DNA from: Bolinopsis microptera
Lineage: Eukaryota > Ctenophora > Tentaculata > Lobata > Bolinopsidae
Reading direction: 5' to 3'
NCBI RefSeq assembly: GCF_026151205.1
Contig: NC_087079.1
Coordinates: 7,738,635 to 7,802,634, forward strand
Length of the DNA: 64,000 nt
Below, in pieces: positions 9,952-22,100 of the stretch. The notes below the pieces were generated by a model. That model was not told the DNA's origin. It did no database searches and worked only from the letters and a program-made list of their open reading frames with translations. Every line of letters begins with the position of its first letter. The first letter of the stretch is position 1. The position numbers were made by a program, and so were the translations under genes.

Positions 9952-10436
9952 AGGGTCTGCCCACACTACGCCATGTGGCGACGGGCCACATGGCCCGATT
10001 AACCTAAACACACTGTGCCACTTGGCGTGGAGTTAGCAAATCCGCGCTTCTATTCAGAGGCACGGATTTCCTGCCCACACTACGCCATGTTGCGACGGGC
10101 CACATGGCGTGGGTCAAAAGGCACAGTGTATATTTAGAGCTCCCGCCACTAGTCACCGGATTCACACAACGAGGCGCGTAGTGTGTTTAGAGCTCCCGCC
10201 AGTTGGCGTGGAAACTCTCGGAGAATAGAGGCACGGATTTTAAAAATCCGTGCCTCTATTCCCATTGCTAAATCCACGTCAAGTGGCACAGTGTGTTTAG
10301 ATAGACCGCATAGACGGGCCACATGGCGGGAGCTCTAAACACACTGTGCCTTTTGACCCACGCCATGCGGCCCGTCGTCACATGGCGTAGTGTGGGCAGA
10401 CCTTCGGGGAATAGAGGCGTAGTGTGGGCAGACCCT
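9952..10436. mobile_element. Nested foldback element with AGGGTCTGCCCACACTACGC termini
   Basis: Both ends carry AGGGTCTGCCCACACTACGC in inverted orientation, with further inverted blocks inside (ACGGGCCACATGGC, TTTAGAGCTCCCGCC, CACGGATTT). It interrupts the 43-bp array, so it inserted after the array formed. TA lies at both edges. About 485 bp and non-coding. The right terminus is duplicated internally (GTCTGCCCACACTACGCC occurs twice near 10385-10436). Confidence 0.7.
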
Positions 10437-11232
10437 AACAGACTCTAACACGCTCACAGGCTTCTCGTGTACCCTAGGATTTGGTTTTTGGATCGGACAC
10501 TCAAAACAACGACAGAGGAGTGGTCTACAGTGACGTTACAGGAACATTGCATACTCCTACGAGTTGCACGTAGCTATGACCTTCCCTGGAAGTCCCTGTC
10601 TCTCTGTCGTTAACTCGGCGGGGTTGTACCAGGGGCGGTGGTAACAGAACTTCAAGACTCTCGGAGTCTGTTGTCGATATCTATGTTTAATATATTTATG
10701 GTATAACTAACTAATAATGTGACCAGTCCTTCGAATGATTATATTTGTGGATTTTTGTTTGCGGTGTGTCTTTAGATAATTCTCCACGGAGAAGTTAGCG
10801 TAACATATGGTTACTTATTGTCAAGAATATAAGGGAATATATAATAATATAATAAACGTGATTAAAAACGGTGAAAATTAATTTTCACTTTTTAAAGTTG
10901 TTAGGTAGAAGGTGTAATATTTTTCTTGTCATTTACAAAGATGCTGAAAGTCGATCCTATTGAGGAAGAACTGTGTTATATTTCTCCATCATTATATAAT
11001 AGGCGTAAAGATTATTGATAGTGGCTTTATTTTCATGCGAAGTTCCTTGCTGGTCTGCAGAACTTTATTTTCTAAAAGGTAAGATCTAGTACTACACATA
11101 TTTTGTGTCATAATTTAAGCGACAGTAATTGTTATAATGGTGGTCTAAAAAAAATGGAACAAATAAAAGAAAAATCTACTGAAACAAAATGAAATCTTAA
11201 AAACAGAAAAGTCAAGAAAGCATCTCCTGTTC

Positions 11233-11643
11233 TCAACAATTGTACCCGAAAGCGCTCCAATACACGTCACACTGGCTGTCAACCATATCATGAGCTGACA
11301 TGATCTCCACCGTTTGTACATCAGATATCGATTTTGTAACGTAATCTCGCTCTATGAAGATAGCCGGGCATTTACCCTTGTTGTTACCGCTCAAAGTGGC
11401 AGTAACAACAGGGCTAGAAACAAATCCACATTCCGAGTAGTCGATACCTTTATACGCTCTTCCGGAAATGTGATTTTTCCAATACTCTTTCTGGTTGTAG
11501 CTTGAAACTCCAGAGCATGTCAAACTCAAAGCACAGTGTTCGGGGTGGGTTCCTCCGTCGGGGGTGCTTAAGATCTTCAAATTACTTGCGAGAGTGGGGT
11601 TAGTCAGCAACATCACAGTCAGTAGATAGCCGAGAAGTTTCAT
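11233..11643 (-). CDS. Secreted six-cysteine WIATG-family protein, copy 7 (complete, minus strand)
   Basis: A 136-residue protein starting at the family MKLLGYLLTVMLLTNPTLAS signal peptide. The mature part reads NLKILSTPDGG, then HCALSLTCSG (two extra residues between the first cysteines), YSECGFVSSPVVTATLSG, GKCPAIFIE and QCDVYWSAFGYNC. The frame is intact. It is the only complete copy on the minus strand and is part of an inverted duplication with fragment copy 8 (12298-12626), with which it shares at least 80 bp of 3' flank. A secreted role is inferred from the signal peptide. Confidence 0.85.
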   Translation of the reverse strand: MKLLGYLLTVMLLTNPTLASNLKILSTPDGGTHPEHCALSLTCSGVSSYNQKEYWKNHISGRAYKGIDYSECGFVSSPVVTATLSGNNKGKCPAIFIERDYVTKSISDVQTVEIMSAHDMVDSQCDVYWSAFGYNC

Positions 11644-11703
11644 CTTGCGCAGAGTTTGAACGATCGCTAATTGAAAAAGTAAGAAAGTGACCTTTCCTTC
11701 GTA

Positions 11704-12290
11704 GGATTATATTATATTGCTGTGGATTTTATGTTTGTGACGTGTCTTTAGATCTTTTGTCGGAGAAGTTAGGGCAACATATGGTTACTTATTGTCAGAA
11801 TATAAGGGAATAAACGTGATTAAAAACGGTGAAAATTAATTTTCACTTTTTAAAGTTGTAAGGTAGAAGGTGTAATATTTTTCTTGTCATTTACAAAGAT
11901 GCTGAAAACCAACCTACGACCAACCTCCGACCAACCTCCGACCGACCTCCTACCGCCTACCGGCGTTAACCTACCGCCGACCGGCGCCCGACCGACCTCC
12001 GACCGACCTCCGCGCCGACCGACCAGCCTTGTCTGTTCTTTGACCATAATTTGGGAGTTTCTCTCTCCGGCAGCAGGAGTTGGAGAATGGGGACGCGTTG
12101 TGAAAGCCACCCTAAGGAAGGCTTACTGTCGACGCCGACCAATCAAAAGAAGAGAACACAGTTCTCCCTCAATAGGATCGATTTTCAGCACCTTTGTAAA
12201 TGACAAGAAAAATATTACACCTTCTACCTAACAACTTTAAAAAGTGAAAATTAATTTTTACCGTTTTTAATCACGTAGGATTATCGTAGG
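11704..12290. mobile_element. Foldback element with inverted arms around GACC-rich tandem repeats
   Basis: The left arm (about 11815-11910) contains GGTGAAAATTAATTTTCAC and ATTTTTCTTGTCATTTACAA; the right arm (about 12180-12280) carries the same strings inverted. Between them are ACCGACCTCC-type repeats and a segment ending GAACACAGTTCTCC. The left part is also a direct copy of 10735-10980 inside the 9020-11083 element, so the two belong to one family. It lies between the inverted gene copies 7 and 8. Confidence 0.65.
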
Positions 12291-12297
12291 ATTATAC

Positions 12298-12626
12298 GGA
12301 GGAACCCACCCCGGACCCTGTGCTTTGACATGCTCTGGAGTTTCAAGCTACAACCAGACTGGAGAAGACCGCAGCTGGTTTAATAAATACTTTTCCGGAA
12401 AAGCGTATAAATATACGGACTACCCGGGATGTGGGTTTGTGTCTAGCCCAGTTGTTACTGTCACTTTGAGCGGGGAATGGGGGGGTAAGTGCCCGGCTAT
12501 CTTCATTATACACATTACCAAATCGGGATTTTATGTACAAACGGCGCGGTGGAGGACATGTCAGCTCATGATATGGTTGACAGCCAGTGTGACGTGTATT
12601 GGAGCGCTTTCGGGTACAATTGTTGA
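12298..12626 (+). pseudogene. Secreted six-cysteine protein, copy 8, 5'-truncated and frameshifted
   Basis: Homology starts abruptly at GGTHPGPCALTCSGVSSYNQ; there is no signal peptide or ATG. The frame continues through GCGFVSSPVVTVTLSG and KCPAIFI to VQT. A five-base insertion (GCGCG at 12544-12548) then shifts frame, and VEDMSAHDMVDSQ plus CDVYWSAFGYNC continue in the new frame to TGA at 12624-12626. Compared with copy 7 it is clearly its inverted duplicate. Confidence 0.8.
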
Positions 12627-13015
12627 GAACAGGAGATGCTTTCTTGACTTTTCTGTTTTTAAGATTTCATTTTGTTTCAGTAGATGTTTCTATTATTTGT
12701 CCGAAATTTTGTGGCTGAAAGTATTCCAGAGTCCAGAGTCCAGACAACTTTTGCTATTAAAATATTGATGTTCTAATTGATAACTGTTAAAATCAGACTA
12801 GTGGCCCATACAACGATGTGTGAAGTAAAGATCTTTACCATTTCTTATAGACCCTCGTTTCTAAGCCAATGAGCACAAAATTAAAAAAGTACTAATAAGT
12901 GGAGAATTATAAAGCAAGTATATAAAACTGTTAAACTCACGTCTGATTCACTTTTACTTTCACTTTCACTTTCACTAATGTACAAGCAAGACGTATATAA
13001 AACTGTAAAACTCAC
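12627..13015. other. Junction between the secreted-protein cluster and the PLC gene
   Basis: Holds the 3' flank of copy 8 up to about 12700, then unassigned AT-rich sequence. Near 12919-12950 is a second copy of the string TATAAAACTGTTAAACTCAC, which also occurs at the 3' end of PLC exon 11 (about 12996-13016), with TTTCACTTTCACTT repeats between. No further PLC exon recognised. Confidence 0.5.
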
Positions 13016-13101
13016 GTCTGATACAGCGGAAGTTGTTTTTAAGGACCTCCTTGTAGTTAGCTTTAGAGAGTTCGGGCTCGTCTGGCCACCCCTTGCAACC
13101 C
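13016..13101 (-). CDS. PLCD: Probable PLC-delta exon 11 (X domain)
   Basis: Encodes [16 protein letters not shown] and then [12 protein letters not shown], with acceptor GTTTGCAG and donor AGAC|GTGAGT, in phase with exons 10 and 10b. It can be matched to the VEAYRRAL..GCRCIELD helix-strand of the X domain, but similarity is weak. Confidence 0.5.
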
Positions 13102-16100
13102 CTGCAAACAGAAACACTGTCATTTTCATCTAGCACTTGTACGTATTCATGACCATTTTAGTACGTATTTAGTACGTATACCAAGATCAAGGGTAGACGG
13201 AGTCCTTGGCATCGGTCTACCCCTGATCAAGTTTTAGTGAGCACTCACCTCAGCTTACTAGTTACTATGGTAACTGCTATGGTAACCGTGGTAACTATTA
13301 CTTACTATTCTAGAACATTCCACACATGTCTCATCTTGGTGTGTGAATTATCAGATATTGTGTTCTACTCATTGCGGTATTGTGAGGTGACTATATATAT
13401 ATTATTAGAATTAGTACCTATCCGTACAAGTTTCGCATCGACATCAGATGATGAACTCCGTCAAAAACTCAGTGATTCAAGATGAACGAGTATTATTTAC
13501 AATACAATATTAGACACGTCATAAAGTACGAGTTGTGATAAAAGTCAGCACTTTAAAGTTATTTACCAATCAAATCGAGCCTTTATCATCTCCCCACTGC
13601 AATAAAATCCATCGTACAATAAGTTAATAACTTATTGCTAATTAATTTAATTTAATAACTAATTAATTAGCTAATTACAAATAAGTTAATAACTTACTTG
13701 TAATTATTTAATTAATTAGATAATTAACTAATTGACCACTTACGACGAGAAGGAAGTCTTGACGTAGTAATCAGTGATAGGGTGGGAGGTGTCAAGCTGG
13801 CCAATATCGTAACAGTGATTATCTGAACTCATCAGAAAACAACTGAACCCTGAGAAAAAAATACCAATAGGTTAGATATTACTAATAATTAAGATAGAAC
13901 GGAGTAATGATTACTAATAATTAAGTAATTAAGATAAAACGGAGTAATGATTACTAATAATTAAGATAAAACGGGTTGAATATTACTAATAATTAAGATA
14001 AAACGGGTTAATTTTGTAATCTACACAGCGCAGTTCAATTTACACAAATGATGTTCACTGCCCGATGTAATTCCAGTCGGAATATTATATCCTGATATGT
14101 GAGGGATGCACAAGTTAAAATAATGTGACTAATCTTTTAAATTGAAACTAACGGAAGATTAGTATGATTAATTAATACGCTTGCTTACTTAAACAATTAA
14201 GTGACGGATTGTCAGTATAGTATGGAGTATATTTTAAATAAATTTGATGTAACATTAGTCTTTAATTAAAGTTGATGTACAGCAGATCTAAAAATAGCTA
14301 CAAAGTGCAGCTGTCTACGTTAACATTACCTAATGTGTTGACAAGACGTGTGAAAGTTTGTTACCTAGAAGTAAAATAATCTATAAAAAACTAAGTGTTT
14401 ACTGTCTAGCTGTAATGGTACAGTATTATAAGTAGTACTAAAGTATGTCATCTGCAAAGCGACGTCCCAAATATGAAACACGGCGGTGGTATAAAAGCCA
14501 ACGTATGTATACTGACCCCCCCCCCCCCCTCCCGGCCCCCGGCCCCTGTAGTATCAACTTTAGTGGTGTACGCTTTTTGGGCTTCACGTGGAATTTGGAG
14601 TCTCATGGAGAACAGTGAGTTGATAATAATAGATGAATTGTATCGTTGTGTAACTACTTTTCATAAAGGATAATCATAAACTAATTATAGTGTGGCTGTG
14701 TCTGAGGGTTAAAATAACTATAATTGAATAAACCTTAAGTAAAATGATGAATTGGTGGACATAATCAGAATAATAATTGCGGAGGAACACGGGGCTTGAC
14801 GACAGGGATAAACAAGCTGAATAGAGAGATCTGGAGGAGAAACATATCTGCTCGGACATTGAAGCCGCCCTAAGTCGAAGAAAGTCGAGGTTATCAGGAT
14901 AAAAAATAATAATAATAACTCACCGTCGACGGTCATGTAGTTATTAGCTTTACCATCTGAGGTTGGCTCATATTTCTGTATCAAATCGTCACATTCCTGC
15001 ACTGTTATGTTCCACACCTAAAATTAAAGGTATTTTAATGTAAACACTGTTATGTCCCACACCTAAAATAAAAGGTATTTCAATATAAACACATTCCTGC
15101 ACTGTTATGTTCCACACCTAAAATTAAAGGTATTTTAATGTAAACACTGTTATGTCCCCACCTAAAATAAAAGGTATTTTAATGTAAACACTTAAGCCAC
15201 TTTTGGCGATGTTCTGGTATGTGACTATATCTCTAAGTGTTTGTTTTATAAAGTTTGGCAGTATAATCATGTGCAACCGACGGTAAAGAATCTGAAGTTG
15301 GCAGCTGCGATAACAGGAGAGACCCTTTTCATCGTAACGGAACATATTCAACAGTTGCACAATCGCCAACTTCAAAATCTTTCGACAGCATAAATTCACT
15401 TTCACTTCCGTCTTTCACTTTCACTTTCACTTCCACTTTCACTTTAAAGAATAATGTATAAATGTCCTACCCCTTGTTCGGCTTGTAGAAATAGCTGCAA
15501 GTCCTCAGCACATAGATAATCGTTATTTGTAGCGTATCTGAGGAAATTAGTAAATTTACCATCTGATTAGCAACTTAATATACTGAGATCTTCATCAGAT
15601 CTTTGTAGTTTTAGGGCGAGATAATATTTCAGTGATGTTTAGTATCTAATTTCAAGGAATTTAGTTAGATATTTGGTATTATCTGAGACAAGATGTTCTA
15701 CAACTATCAGAGTTGCACGCAACTGGTATCAGATAACATCAGATAGTCGGATATGACGTAAGTTTACTGTAAGGGATAATGTACAACACGACAAGGCATA
15801 ATAATAGAAAACATGACAACCTACTAGCAATTATAATGAGAAATAACCCAGAAATACCCCAGAAATATCCCAGAAAGAACCCTGCGTGTCCGTTATTATT
15901 CTTTATCCGTTCAGAAACACTACTGATCTACTACTGTTGGTGTTGGTGAGGTATAGTGGTGTAGTGTTGGTAAGGTGTGGTAGTGAGGCAGGCAGACGTG
16001 CTATAAATAACTATTATAATGCCTAACGGTGGAGAGAGTTATCTGCTTATCTTCAGTAGCTGCAACACAAAGTGAACAATTACTGCAGAGTGCAGAGGTT

Positions 16101-19100
16101 CGTTATTTTCAATGGTAGGTATTATGTGGTGTTTAGTTGAATCTCTGAAAGATTCAAAATAAGACCCCCCCTGGCCCTGTACGTGGGCTCTCAGCTCCCT
16201 TGTTTAGCAGTACAACAAGGATATTAACTACTGGGTTCACTAGGTACGTGTTACTATGGTAACTACACGTGTTACTATGGTAACTACACGTGTTACACAC
16301 GGTCTTTGTTCTCTAGAACACACCCCAGGACATGGGCGTGACATGGGCAGCATATCACCAGAATCACAAACCTAAGGTAACTATGGTAACTACGGTAACC
16401 CTTGTAACCCTAGTAACTATGGTAACTATGGTACCTTCTTACTTTAGAATCACAACCCTCGTATAAGAGGAGACGGCGAGGACTGTAAGACTAGTATAAC
16501 CGAGTAACCAGTCAGCAGATCAATAAAATTATTTTTAGGAGACAGTCCTGAAAGCAAATGTTCTCACATTTTTCCGAGAAACTACATACTATATAATGCA
16601 TTCTTTTTCAGGCCACACTTATTTCGCAAGAGCTACTGGCAGGCCCTAATATATTATGCATTTGAAATCTCGTTATTTTAAGTTTAAGTTTTTGAATCGT
16701 TCTTCAACTGTGTTTGAAAATGATCTCTATTACCAATTAATTGATTTTAGGCCTTTTGCACCAACAAAATCAAAAACGTTTCTCCTGTGGTGAACTGAAC
16801 GCTATCTAGAATTTGGAATTGATGCAGCTTTCGGCCATCCTGCCCTAAACTATAACTTTTTTACAGACACGTTTGACACAGAATATTTTGCTGAGACTTT
16901 AACTGTAACTGCACAAAATGTTATGTTGTCTGCACATCAAACTTTAATCAAGGTATGTGGCATAATATGATGCGTTACTCACATACTACTACACAGTTTG
17001 TATTGAATACTAGACATGTTTTCTAGCATACGTACTCCAAAGAGTCCCACAACTGCCCTCATATTTTCTTATTATTTATTTTGTATTATATTACACAAGT
17101 AATTGTTTTATGTGTGATCTTATGTTCTGATAATTGGCAAAACGCCATCTTCCTTTCAGAAAACTATAAATATAATAATGTCGGTGACTCGGTGGGGAGG
17201 TAAATGTTCTTTTAAAATTGAACTAGAAAGACAGTACAGAGCTCAATAGGGAATGTTAACATACTACGTTAACACAGGACTCATATTTACGTTATATAAC
17301 AATATAATATGCTCAGAGTGTTGTATCCATGAGCCTCGTGTTCAAGAAGAGCTGCCATAGTTACCTGTTACCATAGTTACCAGGGTTATATTAGTTACCA
17401 TAGTTACCTGTTACCATAGTTACCAGGGTTATATTAGTTACCATAGTTACCTGTTACCATAGTTACCAGGGTTATATTAGTTACCATAGTTACCTGTTAC
17501 CATAGTTACCAGAATTATATTAGTTACCATAGTTACCTGTTACCATAGTTACCAGGGTTATATTAGTTACCATAGTTACCTGTTACCATAGTTACCAGGG
17601 TTATATTAGTTACCATAGTTACCTGTTACCATAGTTACCAGGGTTATATTAGTTACCATAGTTACCTGTTACCATAGTTACCAGGGTTATATTGGGGTAG
17701 ATAAGGGTCCTGGGAAGTTGACAGGAGGTTCTGGGGCAGAACAAACTGAACAAACTGACACATTTTTAAAAACAGAGGTATATTGAAGAAGCTGTTCAAT
17801 AAAACACGTGATAAAACACGTCATAAAACACGTGATAAAACACGTGATAAAACACGTGATAAAACACGTGATAAAAAACGTGATAAAATACGTGATAAAA
17901 CACGTGATAAAACACGTGATAAAATACGTGATAAAACACGTGATAAAACACGTGATAAAATACGTGATAAAATACGTGATAAAATACGTGATAAAACACG
18001 TGATAAAATATGTGATTCACTGACCTGGCAAGGACAACGTGCACTTCTGGTCTGTTGACTATCTGTTTGTAGAACGACTTGAATTGGTCCAGAGATAGAG
18101 TTCCTCCTTTGTCGAAACACAAATCTGATTCCTGTAGATAAATAACTAGATAATTAACTAATTTAGTTAATTGATTTTAAATACAGATTGTTATTACAAT
18201 TATTATAAATAATTTTATACGCAGCTGGAACAGGATTGCAGCTGGAACAGGATTGCAGCTGGAACAGGATTACTAGAATCCACTGTTTATCCACACCACT
18301 TGAACCGTTTGAATATATTATTATCTTTTTGAGGTATTTTTCTATTATCAATGAGTGCAAAAATTACTAGAGTTTGTTTGTTTACGTAAACTAAGATAAA
18401 TCAATCATGATAATATCATGGAAGAATTTATCAGATTCTATATTATTAAAGTGGAACTCTTATTTATCTCTGATATGAGGTGAAACGGTAGTCACTGCTG
18501 GTTTTGACGTCTTACTCGGCCAATCTAAAAGATCGACTCACATCTACGTCATACCACAACATTTTATAAATTTTAAAATATTTATTTTGACAGCTGTAAA
18601 TTTACTTAAACGGCATGCTACCTACGCAAGCTGAGTCTGTATTCTAACTTCCTCTGATATAATACTATGAGTTTATGCCTCATAAACTTGGGCTGCCGGA
18701 CAACTGAACCCAATTAAGACATTTAGATTAACCCCAACCCCAACCCCAACCCCAACCCCAACCCCAACCCCAACCCCAACCCCAACCCCAACCCCAACCC
18801 CAACCCCAACCCCAACCCCAACCCCAACCCCAACCCCAACCCCAACCTCAACCCCAACCCCAACCCCAACCCCAACCCTAACCAATTAAGCTGATATTGG
18901 TAAGTGGGAATTATGTTTAATTGGGTTCAGTTGTCGGCCACCCGGATTTTTACAGGCAAAACTGTTACAATTAAACGCACTGTTAATAAATATAAATCTC
19001 ATGGACAAGTGGACACGATGAAGGATAAACTTTGCAATACGGCTCCTCCGCAAGCAATACAGCAAATTAGAACGTTTTTGAATTTATATTCGACTCTTAT

Positions 19101-22100
19101 AAGGCAATGCAGAATTTATTTTATTTGATTAAGAATCGCTTTTATGCAACTCCAGATGAAGGCATCTACTTTAAGTTTAAAAGTTGACAGATTAACAATT
19201 TGACAACTCGAAAGCAACCTCCGGATAACCTAGATATAATGTTGGATATTTAAAACATATAAGTGATACGAAAGGATTGTATCAGCAGTATAGTATTAGA
19301 TAATAGATATAATGTATTTCAAGAGCTCGCCGATAAAAAACAATATCACTTTTGTCGTTATTCACTACTACTACTACTACTACTTATACTTCTACTTATA
19401 CTACTACTTATACTACTAGCTCTAATTCTCTTAGCTATCTAATTCAGTATCCCCCAATATTAAACAATAACAATATTATTGGTATCATCTTGTCACGTCA
19501 AATAATCACTAGACACGAGTGTTATCGGAAAGTGTAGGAAAGTGTAGGAAAGTGTAGGAAAGTGTAGGAAAGTGTAGGAGCAGTGTAAGAAAGTGTAGGA
19601 ACAGTGTAGGAGCAGTGTAGGAAAGTGTAGGAGCAGTGTAGTTCACTACTACTACTACTACTACTAACAGCAGTGTTGTGCCTGATAAAAATGTCCAATC
19701 AGAATCATTCTATTGTTACAACTTTACAACACAAGGTATTAGTCAGGTTGCGGTTCTGGGGGTTCGATTGATCAATGTCGTGAAGCTGATTGGGTCGTTG
19801 CTGTCACGTGTCAAAAAATATACCTTCCCAACTAGAATCCACATCTATAGGTAATCATTAATATAACTCCTAATGTTATAACTCCTTAACTCCTATTAAC
19901 CAATTTAATTTACAGAAAGCAATTTTTAGAACTCCAGCGTCACTTCACAGTCCCCCGATATAGATATAAGTGGGTAACTGTAAGTGGTCACTAGTTGGTT
20001 ACTTAGTGGGTCCTATATATAGATCGTGATGTAGGTAAACCTCACACGAGGTGGTTAACCATGGTTACATGTTACCATGGCCTGGTTACCAGGGTTACAT
20101 ACGTACCACGTGACGCAGTGCTAGTGGGAAATATGATTTCTGCTTCAACTTACCAGAGTGCCTGTTATTTTAGTTCAACTTAAGATACCCCACACCCCAC
20201 ACCCCACACCCCACACCCACACCCCACACCTTACACCCCACACCCCACACTCCACACCCCACACCCCACACCCCACACCCCACACTCCACACCCACACCC
20301 ACACCCCACACCCCACACCCCACACCCCACACCCCACACCCCACACCCCACACCCCACACCCCACACCCCACACCCCACACCCCACACCCCACACCCCAC
20401 ACCCCACACCCCACACCCCACACCCCACACCCCACACCCCACACCCCACACCCCACACCCCACACCCCACACCCCACACCCCACACCCCACACCCCACAC
20501 CCCACACCCCACACCCCACACCCCACACCTAATATAACACACCTAATATTACACACAGTGAGACTAAATTAACATTGATCATGACTGCAGCTGTTGCCCA
20601 GCAACAGGTGCGCATCAAACAGTACCGCCTGCAACTTTACTTATATACTGTATTATTATAAAGTGCGTAATATCGTGTATTATTATAAAGTGCGTAATAT
20701 TATTGTGATCCTGGATAACTTCTCTTATAACAATGGTTTTAGCAGCCGGGAATAATCATTGAGACCTATCTTTAGATCAAGATATTAACCTATATCATTG
20801 AGACTGCTACTATCTTTATATTATATTAACCTATATTAATCTATATCATTGAGACTGCTACTATCTTTAGATCAAGATATTAACCTATATTAATCTATAT
20901 CATTGAGACTGCTACTATCTTTAGATCAAGATATTAACCTATATTAACCTATATCATTGAGACTGCTACTATCTTTATATTATATTAACCTATATTAATC
21001 TATATCATTGAGACTGCTACTATCTTTAGATCAAGATATTAACCTATATTAATCTATATCATTGAGACTGCTACTATCTTTAGATCAAGATATTAACCTA
21101 TATTAATCTATATCATTGAGACTGCTACTATCTTTAGATCAAGATATTAACCTATATTAACCTATATCATTGAGACTGCTACTATCTTTAGATCAAGATA
21201 TTAACCTATATTAATCTATATCATTGAGACTGCTACTATCTTTAGATCAAGATATTAACCTATATTAACCTATATCATTGAGACTGCTACTATCTTTAGA
21301 TCAAGATATTAACCTATATTAACCTATATTATTGAGACTGCTACTATCTTTAGATCAAGATATTAACCTATATTAACCTATATCATTGAGACTGCTACTA
21401 TCTTTAGATCAAGATATTAACCTATATTAACCTATATCATTGAGACTGCTACTATCTTTAGATCAAGATATTAACCTATATTAACCTATATTATTGAGAC
21501 TGCTACTATCTTTAGATCAAGATATTAACCTATATTAACCTATATCATTGAGACTGCTACTATCTTTAGATCAAGATATTAACCTATATTAACCTATATT
21601 ATTGAGACTGCTACTATCTTTAGATCAAGATATTAACCTATATTAACCTATATTATTGAGACTGCTACTATCTTTAGATCAAGATATTAACCTATATTAA
21701 CCTATATCATTGAGACTGCTACTATCTTTAGATCAAGATATTAACCTATATTAACCTATATCATTGAGACTGCTACTATCTTTAGATCAAGATATTAACC
21801 TATATTAACCTATATCATTGAGACTGCTACTATCTTTAGATCAAGATATTAACCTATATTAACCTATATTATTGAGACTGCTACTATCTTTAGATCAAGA
21901 TATTAACCTATATTAACCTATATTATTGAGACTGCTACTATCTTTAGATCAAGATATTAACCTATATTAACCTATATCATTGAGACTGCTACTATCTTTA
22001 GATCAAGATATTAACCTATATTAACCTATATTATTGAGACTGCTACTATCTTTAGATCAAGATATTAACCTATATTAACCTATATCATTGAGACTGCTAC

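Larger units (their letters stand above)
9020..11083. mobile_element. About 2.1-kb TIR/foldback element carrying a 43-bp tandem array
   Basis: The left end (TTACCTTCTAGAAAATAAAG at about 9020) and the right end (the same motif with TTTTAG on the other strand, near 11083) are inverted repeats extending about 130 bp: 9020-9150 against 10960-11083. They share GCAGACCAG, AATAATCTTTACGCCTA and AACACAGTTCT-type strings. The inside holds minisatellite, a nested foldback (9952-10436) and an AT-rich segment also found at 11704-11915. No transposase ORF is seen, so it is non-autonomous. A target duplication could not be confirmed. Confidence 0.6.

Noticed and set aside
17783-18122. Several long open frames in the 12-bp array
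   Set aside because: Low-complexity translation of a tandem repeat; the only real coding part here is PLC exon 7 (18025-18131).
20158-20556. Open frames in the ACCCCAC array
   Set aside because: A 7-base unit without stop codons is open in several frames; no protein features.
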